The notes under the pieces were generated by a model. The model was not told the DNA's origin and did not search any database. It was given only the letters and a program-made list of their open reading frames with translations. This document shows, one piece after another, positions 35,636 through 50,700 of a stretch of 64,000 bases of DNA. Within the stretch, counting starts at the first letter, position 1, and the number at the start of each line of letters is the position of its first letter. Made by a program: the position numbers and the translations under genes. Source of the DNA: Oopsacas minuta (lineage: Eukaryota; Porifera; Hexactinellida; Lyssacinosida; Leucopsacidae); contig JAKMXF010000345.1 in NCBI GenBank assembly GCA_024704765.1, forward strand, positions 1-64,000. Reading direction: 5' to 3'.

Positions 35636-36497
35636 TCTTGAATTGATATTTTTACATAAACTCCGTATAACGAACTTTGATTAAAAGCCTTATGCTATTA
35701 TTGACATAAAATTACAAACAAATGTGCATTTAACGAACTCCTTTTAACGAAATGAAACAGAGGTCCAGAGCACTTCCTTATAAGGAGAATTTGCCGTATA
35801 TTGTGGTGTTCGCCTATTACCAATTTGCTTATTTATAATTGCCAGTTTCAGCAAGTTTCTCCATTTTGTATCCTCTAATAGCGTTCGCGTATTATGAAGG
35901 GGAATTCTGTCAAAATATGACTTGCTAAATGCTAATAAGCGAACTCCACTGTAATTCGATAAATATAGCTTGAATCAATTATAATTCTGAGAACATTCTA
36001 CTTTCCGAAATAATCTGAATATTTCGAATTTAATATCAACACTAGCAAGTGCGCCCAGTAGCGGCGCCAGGACTAATTTGGGGTCCCTGTCGAGCCCCTG
36101 CGTAATTTTGAGAAGGGGATAAAAAATTGTGAACGAACTTGTTTCTACTTTATTTCGTTTACACGTTTATTGTAGAATTATTTTTCTAGATGCCTAGTTT
36201 AGCTAATATTCCGCCTTAATTTCCCGAAAATCTTGTTTCTTCCTCTGTTTATGAATCCTTGTGTTAATTGTACTGTATTTTAATATTTCTTTATTTACTT
36301 TTGCTGCGACAATGCAATTTGTCAGAGCTCGATAAACCGCTTTCATCCAAAGCTTCAAGTACAGTTATAAGCCAATAAGTTGAGTAATTTAATTGATATA
36401 CCCTCCGAGCTTGGCCCCCACGAAAAAGCATGTCGCCACGCCCATCCCCTCCGTTCGCCAAACCCTGGCGCCGCTCCTGAGTGCATCTATTAATCTA

Positions 36498-36597
36498 CAG
36501 TCAACTCCCATTATATCAAAGCTCAAGGGACGCCAATAATTACATCGATATAAGAATATTTCAATATATGCATGTTTGTTTTAACTGGAGTTGACTG
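36498..36597. mobile_element. 100-bp pogo/Tigger-like MITE
   Basis: The ends CAGTCAACTCCCATTATAT and GGAGTTGACTG are flanked by TA on both sides; this is a minimal form of the family at 29399. Confidence 0.75.
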
Positions 36598-37606
36598 TAT
36601 TCTTATCTTCACTTGGATTTGTATTGAGTCATTTCTCTAAACTGATTTTGGCTGTCAGCCTTTTACAATATCTACACGACCCTCTATGTATATAGCGTCG
36701 TATTTCTGCCCCTCAATAGGTATGCACACACGTGTTTGGGCGGGAAACTTAAGCAATATAGAAAATCCTCAAACACAATTTCTACTGGATTATACGATAC
36801 ACCAATTTCACATAGAATACCTTACATTCTTTACATTTCATAATTTCAACGTAGCAACCCATTAAAGGCAGATCCTAATTATTTAACCATGTGCAGAGCA
36901 TATTAATATGTCCTATAGGTTACTCAAAAGATAGATTTCATATCTTCAAATGCTATTAATGTTTTACCTCCCATTTGTATAACTCTACTATAAATTCTAA
37001 TTCAATAAGTAATGCGTTTAAATATATATATTCTTTATTGATATTTGTGTATTATATTTTGTAAGTTTGTGTATTATTACATTTTAAGCAATTTATGCGT
37101 GTGATAATACTCCCATAGAAGAACATAGAAAATACAACCTAGAATTTCCGGTTCATCGCGTTGGGTTCGTTAACCCTCCATAAGCCTTTTAAATTGTATT
37201 TTTCTAATCGATTCAAACCATAAAATATCTGGCCCTGCACCGATTTCTGTGATTTGACTTACACACGATTAAGTAATGCTTATTTCGTCATAGCATTAAG
37301 TAATCTTCTCTTGGAGATGTTTATGAATCTCTTGATCAATTATCCATCAAAATTCTATTTCCAGGATGAAAAATTTCAGTTCGTTTCTGAACGATTCCCC
37401 CCTAACAGTCTTCCTGGATCCGCTCCTGTAAGCTATTGGTATCTTGGCTCCCCATTCTGTCTAGCAAAATCTATAGGATAGCTTTAGAGCAACAACTTAT
37501 GTATCCGGTGTAAATCAGAGATCATTGCATCTTGTAATTATATTTATTATTTGAAAGTTTCACATCATTGATTAATTCGATTTATTGCCTTATAATAGGC
37601 GTTTCT

Positions 37607-38118
37607 AATTTCTGGGATGTGACGTGACGGTACCGGAAAATGTAGATGCCTAAAGTACGTGACAGGAAGTTGTAGTAACCTTCCAAAGTGTATAACTATA
37701 TGTTTTATGGATAACACTCCGCCCACCTGTGTATTCAGAGCATATGGACTCCAGAATGTTTCTGCTTACTCCAAGTGTGATCGCGTTTTAGGGACCTCTG
37801 AGTACCGTATATATATATATCGCTAGCATATCGGAAACAAATCCAGTAAATAGGACCCCTTTCAAATTTCTCACACTAGCTACAAACACCATATACCCAA
37901 TTTATTAATGTATTCGTTGTCAGGCCACCCTCACGCGTTTACACCGGCCTCAGAATATCTCAAGTACTAGCTCTAAGATCCCGGGATAGTAGGGACAGCA
38001 CAGAATACATGAAGCATATAGTTATACACTTTGGATGATATATTTAGGAGGCTACTAAAACATCACGTCCCGTATTTTAGTCATCTGCATTTTCCGGGAC
38101 CGTCATGTCACAGAAATT
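37607..38118. mobile_element. MITE with terminal inverted repeats of about 95 bp
   Basis: The ends begin AATTTCTGGGATGTGACG and finish CGTCATGTCACAGAAATT. The inner halves repeat CCGGAAAATG and CAAAGTGTATAACTATATG in inverted order. There is no coding capacity. Confidence 0.72.
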
Positions 38119-38711
38119 ACGCACGCTTCCTTATAATATCCAAAGGTTTGTGAATTAATTGTTATATGTCAAGAATTTGCAAGCTATTTTGGACAAAATT
38201 ATCAACCAGTTTTTGTCCGGCTAAAGCTTTCGGCTACATAGATCTTATCAATTATTCCACAAACTTTATGTCATGTGCATACCTCAGACAGACATGAAGG
38301 CCTCAGGACGAGGTTGATCATATTCTAATACCCCTATGTATTAACTTTCATGATGTCCTAGATTGTCAGAGGAGGCCTGAAACATTAGGGCAACCTGTAT
38401 GGTAACGCCTTGCATTAGTATAATATTTCTAAATATATTCAGGAACTTTTCATGATCTCATTACATAACCTTATCACACAATTAATGATATAATTGACTC
38501 ATTTTTTCCTGGAATAGAATCATACCCACCCCATTGAAGTAATGCATAATCATGATATGACAATATAATTCAGCAATAATCAGTTGATCCCCTCGCTTAG
38601 GATGTAGGTGATGATGATGTCATTCCCCCGCCAGTTTTACTTTTTGAATGATGGTGGAGTCAAAACTGGGTAGACACGTGTACTTTTTACATATTTTGTA
38701 TTATAATTAGT

Positions 38712-41700
38712 ATGTTCTTATATGCTTTGACGTTACAGCGTCCTACAGCCATAACCTCAGTCATTCATGGTAACTTTTCAGGGTCAAAAACACAGGAAAT
38801 ATTACTGGCACGCGGCCGGCTTTTAGAATTATACCGGTTGGATGTGAATACCGGTAAATTATACCCATTATTAACCGTGGAAGTGTTTGGTATTATCAGG
38901 TCTTTGGCACCGTTTCGTTTGACAGGTGCTACGAAGGATTTCATAATTCTGGGTAGTGATTCTGGACGTATTATTATAATGGAGTATAATCCCATTAAGA
39001 ACACTTTTGATAAGGTAAATAGACCGTGATAATTTGTTATATAATTTTATTATACACTGTTATTAGATTGGCCATACTATACCTTATACACATCTACGTA
39101 CACTATAATACAGTCAACTCCGCTTAACGGCGTTTGTGATGATTGGCTTTGGAATTTTCGAGAAAAGTTCGAGAGTTTTCTAAAAATATTTTTTTGTAAA
39201 TAAGTGAAGAATTATGTCATCTTATATTATTTACAAAAAATTTCAAAATCTCAGAGAATTTGCATATGCTGCTTCATCAACATCTTGTAATTTTTCAGAA
39301 AAATACACAATTTATCGAGACACATTGGTTCGAGCCCTTTTGTCCCAATTAACTGGAGATTTCTAATAATAATACTAAAGAGCATCATTTTCCATTTTTT
39401 CAGTCGCAGAATCCCCAAAAGCAAGATAACCACTCTATTGTTGAGTAATACCCATCCAATGTACAAACTTAGAATTTTCGGATCATTTAGTGCCTTCAAT
39501 GGATCATGTTGATAACAATGAATGGTAAATAATTTTTGGTTTGGCAATATTAATCCCAAATTACATGTACCAAGCTTAGTAGAATTTCCTATATCAAGAG
39601 AAATTCGTCTTGATTGAGTTTCTAATTTTCAATCGATTGCCAGAGCTGTCCCGGTAACCGAAAATATTTAGTATTAACTTGAATGGAGATGATTCCGTTC
39701 CTGGAGATTTATACCAATTAAGCAGAGTTGACTGTATCTGACTTGATCATGTTCTAAATCAGGTTTTTACTTTCATATAAGATATCTATGTCGCCACAGT
39801 TTGATATAATTTCTCTAGTTGATGAATCTGTTCTAAATACAATATTTCGAATACTTTACCAGGAAGAGATTCCTTATATATATAGCTGGGCTATAGTATA
39901 GTATAGTGTAGTATAGTTTTGTGCAATACAAAACCCTCATACCCTCATTCGAAAAGGTGACTTTCATTAATCCAAAAAATGACCTTTGCTCTAAGAATAG
40001 CTGAGCTATATTTAAGTTATTTGTACCAGGAAATAACCAGAATATATCATATGTCCTTCAGTGTTCTCAAATTACCAAAACTCAAAACAGGGATGGTCCC
40101 AGAATCTTACATACCTGGGGCCAGGATTTTCAAATCAGGGGACTGATGCCCCGTTTGACCCCCCCGCAACTGACACAAATGAATTTTTAATGCATATTGA
40201 AAACACAGAAAACAAATTCAACAGCGAACAATTCAACTTTCGCGGAATTTCAACATCAGCTTTATACACCAATTAAATATATTTTCCTATACAGGTACAT
40301 CAGGAAACATTCGGTAAGAGTGGATGTAGAAGAATAGTACCAGGACAATATCTAGCTGTAGATCCTAAGGGTAGAGCTGTTATGATAGGAGCTGTTGAGA
40401 AACAAAAACTGGTATACATACTGAACAGGTTAGAATTTGGATTGGGTAGTACTGCATACTTGCTAATTGTATCGATTTTGGAGAGACGTTCCGTATTTAT
40501 ATATATTGAGTGTGACCCCATGCTAATTTTTACACACCCCGGTTGTGAATTCCTGGAGTAGGCATTATTTGAGTATCATATAGATATACTGACGAAACAT
40601 ATAGTCTGTATTTGTAAAACGAAACTATGCTACTTTTCTTGTATTTTTATTCAAAATATTTCTCTATTTCTATTGTGTATATGAAGAGTAGATACCGGAT
40701 GTAACAACACCGGTTAAAAGAAATCTAGTTCGATTTACCGAATCTTTTGTATTCTACTAATCTACTTCATTGAATTTTGCTGCTGGGAATATGAATATTA
40801 TACTGGAAATCGGGTGCCATATATTCCTATATAATTTATGCCGGTCAGTGTTTCCCACAGGATTTTATGAAAGCGCTCATATTTGGAATTAATGGTGCTC
40901 TGTCGCTTACACAAATAATATACTTATGCACACAGTCTTCATTTTAACTTAGCTAGATATTTTACTTGCGTTAAATGACTCGCTTAACACGCTTGGGGGA
41001 AACACTGATGGTGGTTATGAGAATATGTTTTGAGACCAGTGTTACCCAAAGCGCGTCAATAATCGCGCTTATAATATCTAGCTGCTCTAAAATGAATAGT
41101 GTGTGCATAGGGTTTAGTACGTGTGTAAGCAACAGAGGCCCCCTCAATCCCCAAAATGAGCGCTTTCCAAAAATACTGTGGAAACGCTGTTTGAAATAAA
41201 GCACTGACCTTTGCTTATAAGAACACCGCTATAATGTCATAATAGATATAAGGGCCATTGTCTTGGAAAATTATCATAATATTCTTATATACGTATTATT
41301 TATGCTGGTTGTGTAATGTATCGGTTATAAGAACATATTATTTTGCTGCTTCCAATGATGTTCTTATAAGCGATATCCATTGTAAGCATACTTGGCTAAC
41401 CAACATTCCTGCCGTTGCTAGGGACTCTTCTGCCCGTCTGACGATCTCCTCCCCTTTAGAAGCGCACAAATCTTATGCAATTCTCTTCCACATGGTTGGT
41501 GTAGATGTAGGATTTGAGAATCCAACTTTTGCTTGTCTTGAGCTGGATTATGAAGATTCTGATCAGGATTCTACTGGAGAAGCTTTGAAGCAAGCGCAAC
41601 AGACACTAACATACTATGAATTAGATCTAGGTTTGTATTAAACCGAGATTATTGTTAACATCAGTAACTCGAACCCTCAGGGGAAATCAAAATCTGTTCG

Positions 41701-44700
41701 AGGTAACGGGTGTTCCTGTTAACGGAAGTTTACTGTACTTCCTATGCACTACGAGCGAAATGAATCGGTACACTAATATTCTGCCTCGAAAAACACGTAT
41801 ACCTTGTGAAAATATACAATAGAGTCTCCGAATAACAGACACGTTGGGGACATCGCTTCTGTCCGTTTTGGGGAGTTGTCCGCTTCTCGGGGTCTGCTAA
41901 AGTATTACATATATGATTGCTAATTCATTCCGTTCCAGGAGGTTTATCCGTTATAGAGGGATTGTCCACTTCTCGGAGTGTCCGTTTGGGAGACTCCACT
42001 ATACGTAGGATTTTGGCTATAATTACCTTCGGATTATTTTATCTGACAGATATTTTTGTCTTCATTCCTCCTGTAAATAATGCATAAATGGAGAAAAACC
42101 CCTATTTCTACTGTAGTGCGTATTAACCGACTGTAAGTTTTATCGCTATTTACTGTAATTACTTTCTCCCTATCTCCAGGCTTAAACCACGTAATCCGGA
42201 AGTTCTCAGAGCCACTAGACCACATTTGTAATATACTCATATCAGTACCTGGTGGTATAGAAGGTCCTAGTGGAGTATTACTATGCGCTGAGAATTATGT
42301 TATTTATAAGAATGTTGGAGAGCAGGGTGATATTAAAATGCCTATACCAAGGAGAGTTAATGATCTGGATAATCCTGAAAGAGGTAGGTCATATGTGGAA
42401 CCTCGTTAATACGAACACTAACAAACTGTCGAAATTGTTTGTCTTATCTGGCAATTCGTATTAACCGCGTTCTACTACATTCGCTCATCGCAGTGTGCCC
42501 CATTGGCAAACTAGGTTCATGAGTGTTGGTGAGCAAAGATGACGTCATGTTCACCCTCCCTATTCTTTTTGTATTATACGTGCTTAGTGTATCCAAATTA
42601 TGGTGAAATTTCTTGTGTATTGTCATCTCTATAAACCTTTCATGAAAACATCCCGATTAATAGACTATAGTTTCATATTATTCATAGCAACAAGTATGAT
42701 TCTCGGAATTTTATGAGTATCACTTCAGTATTCTGGCCTAAACCATACACATAATTCGAAAATATTCGGTTAGGACAAAAGCCGTTTGAAATTTTCCTTT
42801 TAAGCGGAATCTATTGTATATTTACCGCAATATTTACAGGTATTATATTCGTATGCTCTGCAACACACAAGACAAAAACAATATTTTTCGTGCTAGCACA
42901 GACAGAACAAGGTGACGTATTCAAGATAACATTACAAGTAGAAGATGAAGTTGTTACTGAAATACGTATCAAGTATTTTGATACTATTCCTGTTGCTGTT
43001 TCTATGACTGTTTTGAAGACTGGATTCTTGTTTGTTGGAGCTGAGTTTGGTAATCATACTCTATATCAAATTGCTCATTTAGGTGAGATTTGATATGAAG
43101 ATTTATTTGTTCCTGAGACCATTTCTCCAAAGAGTTTGACCATTTTCAGCTCATTTTCCCTTTAATAGATTCGTCATTACTCGTAATTCATGTCAAATAC
43201 GGTTCTTAGTAACCACAAACCGTTAAGACATATAAGTTCGCTAATTCTAATGAATTCGACGTTTTATATTCACAAATTGAATCTATCATAGAGTTGGTGT
43301 ATTTCTGAGATCCTGGAAAACTCTAAAATCTGCCAGCCTCCGGACGAGACTCAAAGGTTCTACTGTACTTCTTAATGACTTAGTTCAGAGTTTCCCTTGT
43401 CGTTAATTGCAAAGTTGGTAATGATACTATTCCATGTACTGTCTCCGCGCAACTTACGATTATTCGGTGCACTACAAATCTTGCGCTTCGCCCTTTTACA
43501 AATCTTTAGAGCCAAAGCTTTCCAGCAATATATTCTGGAAATGTGGATTCGAAAATATCCTAACAGATATCAGGAAATTTCGCCCAAATTTTATAATCGG
43601 TGATTTTGACTTACAGTAGAGTCTCCGAATAACGGATACGTTAGGGACATCGCTTCTGTCCGTTTTAGGAAATTATCCGCTTCTCAGAGACTACTAAAGT
43701 ATTACATATATGATTGCTAATTCCGTTCCAAGAGGTTTGTCGGTTGTAGAGGGATTGTCCACTACTCGGAGTGTCCATTTTTGGAGACTCCATTGTATAT
43801 CTTTATCAACCAAACTCCATACACGATTTCAATTTTCTATTAATTTCCTGTATCTACTGTATCCAATTCTTTTAGGCGACAATGATGATGAATTAGAATT
43901 CTCCAGCTTAAACCTCCCTCCACCTGGAGAATCATTTCTCTACTCACCACGTGTTCTGAAGAACTTAGTGCTTGTGGATGAGTTAGAGAGTTTAGCTCCT
44001 ATAACATCATGTATTATCACTGATTTAGTGGGAGAAGATACTCCTCAGTTCTATGCATTATGTGGTAGAGGCCCTAGATCTACACTTAAGTTAGTTTATT
44101 TATTACATTAATGTGGAGTAATGTATTGTTAGTGTAGCTCAGCCGTTCCCATGGCCACTTGGTGGTCCACTGAAGACAGCAGGGGGTCCACAGAATGTGT
44201 TAAATTTGATATAGGGTTGGGTGAAATGGCAAAGGTTGGGCACCACTGGTATAACTCTTGTAGGGAGATGTCCTCTTGGTGTATATGGAGTGCAGAGGTC
44301 CGAACGATCCTGCGAAATCTAGCACTCCGATTGGTATTATATAGTCAACTCCAGTTATATCGAAGTATTAAATTACACAAATATTGTCTCAAACCAAAGT
44401 AACATAAAATTCATCGGTTAGATCGAAGTAATTATCGCAGTCCCTTGAGCTTCGATATAACAGAAGTTGGCTGTACTGTTTTCGACACTGTATGATAAAT
44501 TTGGTTCGTATTTCGAAAGATGAATTTTACATATACGGACACATATTTGCGTATCATATGATTAATCATAATTCACACCTTTTGGCTATAATTTGCAAAT
44601 ATTCTAAAAGAGCTATCGATTGAATCTGGGAGCATCGCTGATAACCTTAATTATCGCGAAATATATCGCCAGTACCAAATACATCTACACGCTAGATTTC

Positions 44701-47700
44701 GATTCTTGCCGTCAATCACCTCACAATTAACTCTCGCTATATCGAGAAAGGGTATATCGAAACTACTGCATAGACCGCGTTCTGAAGTAGGTCTAAAGTA
44801 GATACAATTCTATACGTACTATTAATACACAATTTATCTGTCGAATTCACTGAGTGGTAAAATTTTATTATCCAGGGTCCACCCAAACTACACTCAAAAA
44901 ATTTTAGGGGTGAGTGAGCATGATGTCAACTTTGCCTGCTCAGATTCAAGATTTTGTTGCGCCAATGCCCGTGAGGGTTCACAAACTGTATACGATTTCG
45001 CTGAACATAACAATTCAATAGTGAACCAATGTAAACGAGAGTTTAGTATATCCAATTTTCTAGAATTCTCCGCCATGGACTTGAAGTTACAGAAATGGCT
45101 GTATCAGAACTACCTGGTAATCCAGTATCAGTATGGACAGCTAAAACTAACGTCATCGCGGAATTTGACGCTTACATAATCGTATCATTTATTAACGCTA
45201 CACTAGTATTGAGTATCGGTGAGACTGTAGAGGAGGTCACTGATTCAGGATTCCTTGGTACTACACCGACGATCAATTGTTGTCAATTGGGAGAAGATAC
45301 ACTGGTACAGGTAAGTAGAGAGTTCTAAGCCATTGTTTATCAGATACATACGTTTATAGCAAATACCAATCGACCATTGTAGTAACTATCAGAACATTAG
45401 AGATAATTCAATCCTCACTATACCTTGCCTAGCAGATGTTATTATTAAATTGGATTTGGTTATTCTCCAATTTCTCTATGATCACGTAGTGCTACAATGT
45501 CTTAAATATACATTGCAATAGATGTATGTCTTCTAAAACAGTTGCTCTATATATTTACACTTCAATTTCCAGAAAATCCTCCGTTTGCACTGTATTCATA
45601 AACGATATATTATGCTCGAATAGGTGTACCCAGAAGGCATTCGTCACATACGCTCCGACAAACGTGTCAATGAGTGGAGAGCTCCACACAAGAAGCTAAT
45701 AACTCGCTGTGCTGTCAATGATAGACAAGTTGTCATAGCTTTAACAGGTGGTGAATTGGTGTATTTTGAAATGAATCAGACAGGACAATTGAATGAGTAT
45801 ACGGAGAAGAAAGAGATGGGAGAAGATGTGTTGTCTATTGCTTTGGGGCCTGTTCCACCTGGAGAATTGAGATCTAGATTCTTAGCTGTTGGTAAGTTAT
45901 GTTTCCCTGACACCTCGTTTGTGAACGTTATACTGTGGTTTAAACACACAAATCAATCGTCGAAGTTTACCTGGTTTATATTACGAATGGTGGAAATATT
46001 CGCGGGAAATTTATGTTGTGAATTTCGTACAGTCGAATCGGGGTTTTGCAACGAAAATCCTCGATAATAGAGTGAAAAAAACGATAGGCAAATATCCCAA
46101 TGAGTTTTGGAGAAACAAGCACATTCAAGCAGGCAAAAAAACAGTGTCAAAATCCGCCGATTTCGGTTGTATTGCAAACTTACTCGCCTCTTCCTTCCAC
46201 CAACCGTTCTATTACAAACCTCAATATATATCTTATAGGATTACGTGATGAAACAGTTCGTATAATAAGTCTAGACCCTTCTGACTGCTTACAGCCCCTA
46301 GCTTTACAAGCACTGCCAAAAGCACCGGATTCTCTAGCTATTGTAGAGATGGGAGGTACTGAAGCAGGGGAAGGTGTACCGAGTACCAGAGGACATTTGT
46401 ATCTTTATATTGGACTGAGGAATGGTGTGTTGTTAAGGACAGAGCTTGATATGGTGACAGGGGAACTCTCTGATACTAGAACTAGATATCTAGGTGAGTG
46501 GAAATAGGCAGTGTTTTAGAGTTTTGTAACATAAAAATGTTGCCCGATAATTGCCAACAAAATCTTGGACTTTCCATATAGCTAATATTGGTAAGGACAT
46601 GCAACAACTATGAACTTTTCATTACTTTTGGCTTAAACTTGGAAATGAACTTAGCATGGCCATGTACCACAGGCCACAGATTCTATTCTTTGGTGTCTGC
46701 AGTTGTTCATTGTAGAAATTTGCAGAACTTGGATATTGCTGACCTTCTGAAGAGTGATTTGAGTTCGAATTAATTACGATGAAAGAGGAGCAGTTCCTTC
46801 TATCACTCTCCCGTCTCTAGAATGAATCATCCCATATTCCCAAATCTATTTCATATACCTACTTGTAATTTTCTAGGTAGCAAGCCAGCTAAACTATTCG
46901 TCGTTAAAACACATGGTACTCAATCAATCCTCGCTATAAGCTCTCGATCCTGGTTAAGCTACACTTATCAATCCCGTTTCCATCTAACTCCATTATCTTA
47001 CGAAGCACTGGAGTATGCGAGTGGATTTTCTTCAGAACAATGCCCTGAGGGCCTAGTTGCTATTAGTAGTAATTCTCTGCGAATTCTAGCACTTCAAAAG
47101 TTGGGTACTAATTTCAATCAAGCTTCTATTCCACTACAGTATACACCTAGGAGATTTTGTATTCACCCTCCTTCTTGTAGATTCAGTGAGTTCATACTTT
47201 TATCTGTATGTAGACCAGGTTTTTTCAAATTCTCATAGCCACATTTTGTATAATATTAGGTATCATTGGTCATGTTTGGTCACGTTTGGCCATATTTGAT
47301 CATGTCCACAGGCTGAGAAACTCTGAAGTAGAATATCGTAGGAGGATAAATCTTTTGATGATTTTCCCAAATCAAATCTATTTTTAGTGCAGCAGATCCT
47401 ATAGGGAGATGCCCTAATGGCATGAACGATGTGCGACGTTCGTCTGCTCTGCCATGCGAAATCTAACAGTCAGATTTACATGAAAATTGGTATACATAAA
47501 CAATTTTGGTCGGAGATTTGTCCCCCGTCTGGAAAGATTTTATTCGTATTTTTTCCAAATTTATGGATAATTCTTTGGTCGCAGAGTGTACAATCCACAT
47601 TTTACTAGTTTTGTTGGAAAATTCTATATTTTTAATGCCCAGAGAGAATGTGGTGAGATAATCGAAGGGTCAAAATATTCAGGACAAAAGGAGCACGCTC

Positions 47701-50700
47701 CAATCCGCTTCTTTTCATTCTTTCAGATTTTCATTAGATTTGTATTTTAAGTAATCAGGATTGAATTAACTATTGTACATTCGGGAAATTACTAAATGTG
47801 CAAAGTCAAACCATTTCAATAAATTGTGAATTATACAAAAGTATCCTAGCATTCACTTTTTATATCAAGAATACTGAATTCATGCAGAATAACGATGAAA
47901 TTTGTAGATTGTTTGCGCGCCCCAGGTCTCACTCCTAAAATAGGACTCGCTCCTTTAATGCTCTGGTGTACACTCTATTCCTTTTAGTAATTATCGAAAC
48001 AGACCATAATGCATTCACTGACCAAACCAAGAAGCAACGTAAACAGAAAATAGCTGAAGAAATAGTACAAACAGCTAGCAATGAAGATCAGGCAGTAGCA
48101 AGAACAAATGCTGAAGCTTTTCTATTAGAAAACATACCAGAGAATATATTCGGTGCCCCCAAAGCAGGGACAGCTCAATGGGCTAGTACTATACGACTTC
48201 TAGACCCGATTGAGAAAAATACTATTAATCTCATACGGCTAGAACAGAATGAATCTGCAATGAGTTTGGTTTGTTGTCAGTTCATGAATCAACCAGTTGA
48301 TGATTGGTTTTTGGTGGTGGGTATAACAGCTAATTTTAGGTTAAACCCGAGAGAAGTTACTGGTGGAGCTATTGATGTGTATAGGTATGTAATAATGTAG
48401 ATTCTCGTTAATAGAGTACGATACCTCCGTGTGCGGTATCCTGAGAGATCTAACTGTATAAATACAGTCTATGCCGGTTATAAGAACATCGTCGGGAACT
48501 GAACATAATGTTCTTATATATGACATGCTGGTTATAAGAACATGTTGATATAACCAGCATAAAATATACAGGAATATATGAGAACAGTTTTCTGAAGATG
48601 GTTCTTATATCCGGCATGGAAAGTGATTATATCCGGTAAAAAATTAAATGGAGTAAAATACATAAGATTCGGTAAATCTGGTTATGTTTCTCATAACCGG
48701 CATCTACTGTAATATGATAATTGGTGAATATATACATTTTGGTGTGTAGATTTGCACATGTGCTTTGGTTTTTGCCTAAAATGATATTTTCACGTATTTT
48801 TGGAATTTTTAAGTCTCGAAATTTTTATTACAAATATGGATCTAATGATATATCATATTTTCATACTTTCTTGTTAATTCAAATATATTATTCGATTTTT
48901 CCTGATTGAAATGGGAGCAAAGCCCAATTTGATAGAATTTATCTACAGTGTAACTTCCACAAACGGTGTACCAGAGGGACGCGCAAAATGCTACCCCGTC
49001 TGTGGAGGTTCATTTTATAGGCCTAGAAATTCGCTATATTTATTTTCACTCCGTTTCTACAGGCCCCGTTTATTTTTGTTTACTGTATTATTTCTAGAAT
49101 AAACCATGATGCTGAATCTTTCAACTTTCTGCACCGTACAACTGTAGACGAGATACCAGCAGCTATCTGTGCCTTTCAAGGCAAACTATTGGTTGGCATC
49201 GGCAAAACATTACGTCTCTATGAACTTGGTAAACGTAAACTCTTACGTAAAGCTGAGAACAAGCATATACCATCATTCATAGTAGATATTAAAGTAAAGG
49301 GACATCGCATATTTGTTAGTGATGTCCAGCACTCAATGCATTTCTTAAGGTTCAAGCCTATGGAGAATTCTATTGGGATATTCGCTGATGACACAATACA
49401 TAGATGGATAACTACAAGTTGTCTTTTGGATTATAGATCAATAGCTGTTGGAGATAAGTTTGGGAATATATCAGTGTTACAATTGGCTGAAAATGTTAAT
49501 GATGATGTTAAGGAAGATCCTACTGGTATTAGAGGGCTGTGGGATAGAGGTTTATTGAGTGGTGCTGGTCAAAAAGCAGAGGTAATAATTATTTGGAAAT
49601 TACTGAGTTTTAATACTATTTCTTGTCGGAATTGGGAAATTCCAGAGCATTTTTTCGAAATAATTTCTATACAGAAATTATTTTGAAAAGATAAGATATA
49701 CAGTAAAGTCTCCGAATAACAGACACGTTAGGGACATTGCTTCTGTTCGTCTTAGAGAGTTGTCCGCTTCTCAGAGACTGCTAAAGTATTACATATATGA
49801 TTGCTAATTCATTCCGTTCCAAGAGGTTTGTCCGTTGTAGAGGGATTGTCTGCTTCTCAGAGTGTCTGTTTTGGGAGAATCCATCGTACAGCGTTTGTGA
49901 AGCTTACACTGTTCGTAAAAATTACGGAGTTTTTCCTAGTAATTTTTCGAAATATTTTCATGGAACTTAATACACAGCTATCTAAGTACAGTCGCGATAT
50001 ATGAATTTATATGCACCTATGCGAAGCTACCGTCACTAGTTACTACAGTGGAGTCCCCCAAAACGGACAGTCCAAGAAGCAACGGCGGATTCCTGGGGGG
50101 GGCAATTGCCCTCCCCTCCCACCAGTTTTCAACATTAGAATAGCTGAAATAATTAGTAAACAAGAAAGGATATAATTTTTTGGAAATTCTACAAGGATGA
50201 AGGCGTATTAGCTAGCATGGAATCACTTGCTTCTTCTGCATCATCCACCTTTCCCACATTATCTAAATTGATTGCTTTCACAATTTCTCTATTCAAGGAA
50301 ATTGTCATCAAATCACTTGCTCTAGTGCCATCATGCTAGCCCAACTTAGTATTCTATTCATAGCCCTGACTAAAGCTTCCCTCGACTGTTGCAGTACTGA
50401 CAGGGATGGTTTAGAGTATTCTATAATGAAATCAAAAACTATCTCTGATAAGTTCAATTTTGCCCCCCCAGAAGTTTTTAAAGAATCCGCCACTGCCGAG
50501 AAGTGGATAATCACTCTACAACGAACAGACCTCCTGAAACGGAATGAATTAACAATCATATATGTAATAATACTTTAGCAGTCTCTGAGAAGTAGATAAC
50601 TCTCTAAAACGGACAGAAGCGATATCCCTAACGTATCCGTTATTCGGAGACTTTACTGTATACATCTAGTCCCGTTCAAACTTTTCATAACACACTATTC

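Larger units (their letters stand above)
35386..38711. other. spacer between BMS1 and SF3B3
   Basis: No gene is seen. It holds a CAGTAAACTCCTGTTATAAC element (35484-35952) with a strong inner hairpin, a CAGTCAACTCCC MITE (36498-36597), a long-TIR element (37607-38118) and simple AT-rich DNA. Confidence 0.5.

Noticed and set aside
39251-39559. 102-codon minus-strand frame in SF3B3 intron 1
   Set aside because: It is entirely inside the MITE at 39111-39734 and resembles no transposase.
50308-50559. Minus-strand frame that could be a transposase piece
   Set aside because: Only about 60 codons lie in the hAT insert, with no recognisable catalytic motif; kept as part of the element, not as a gene.
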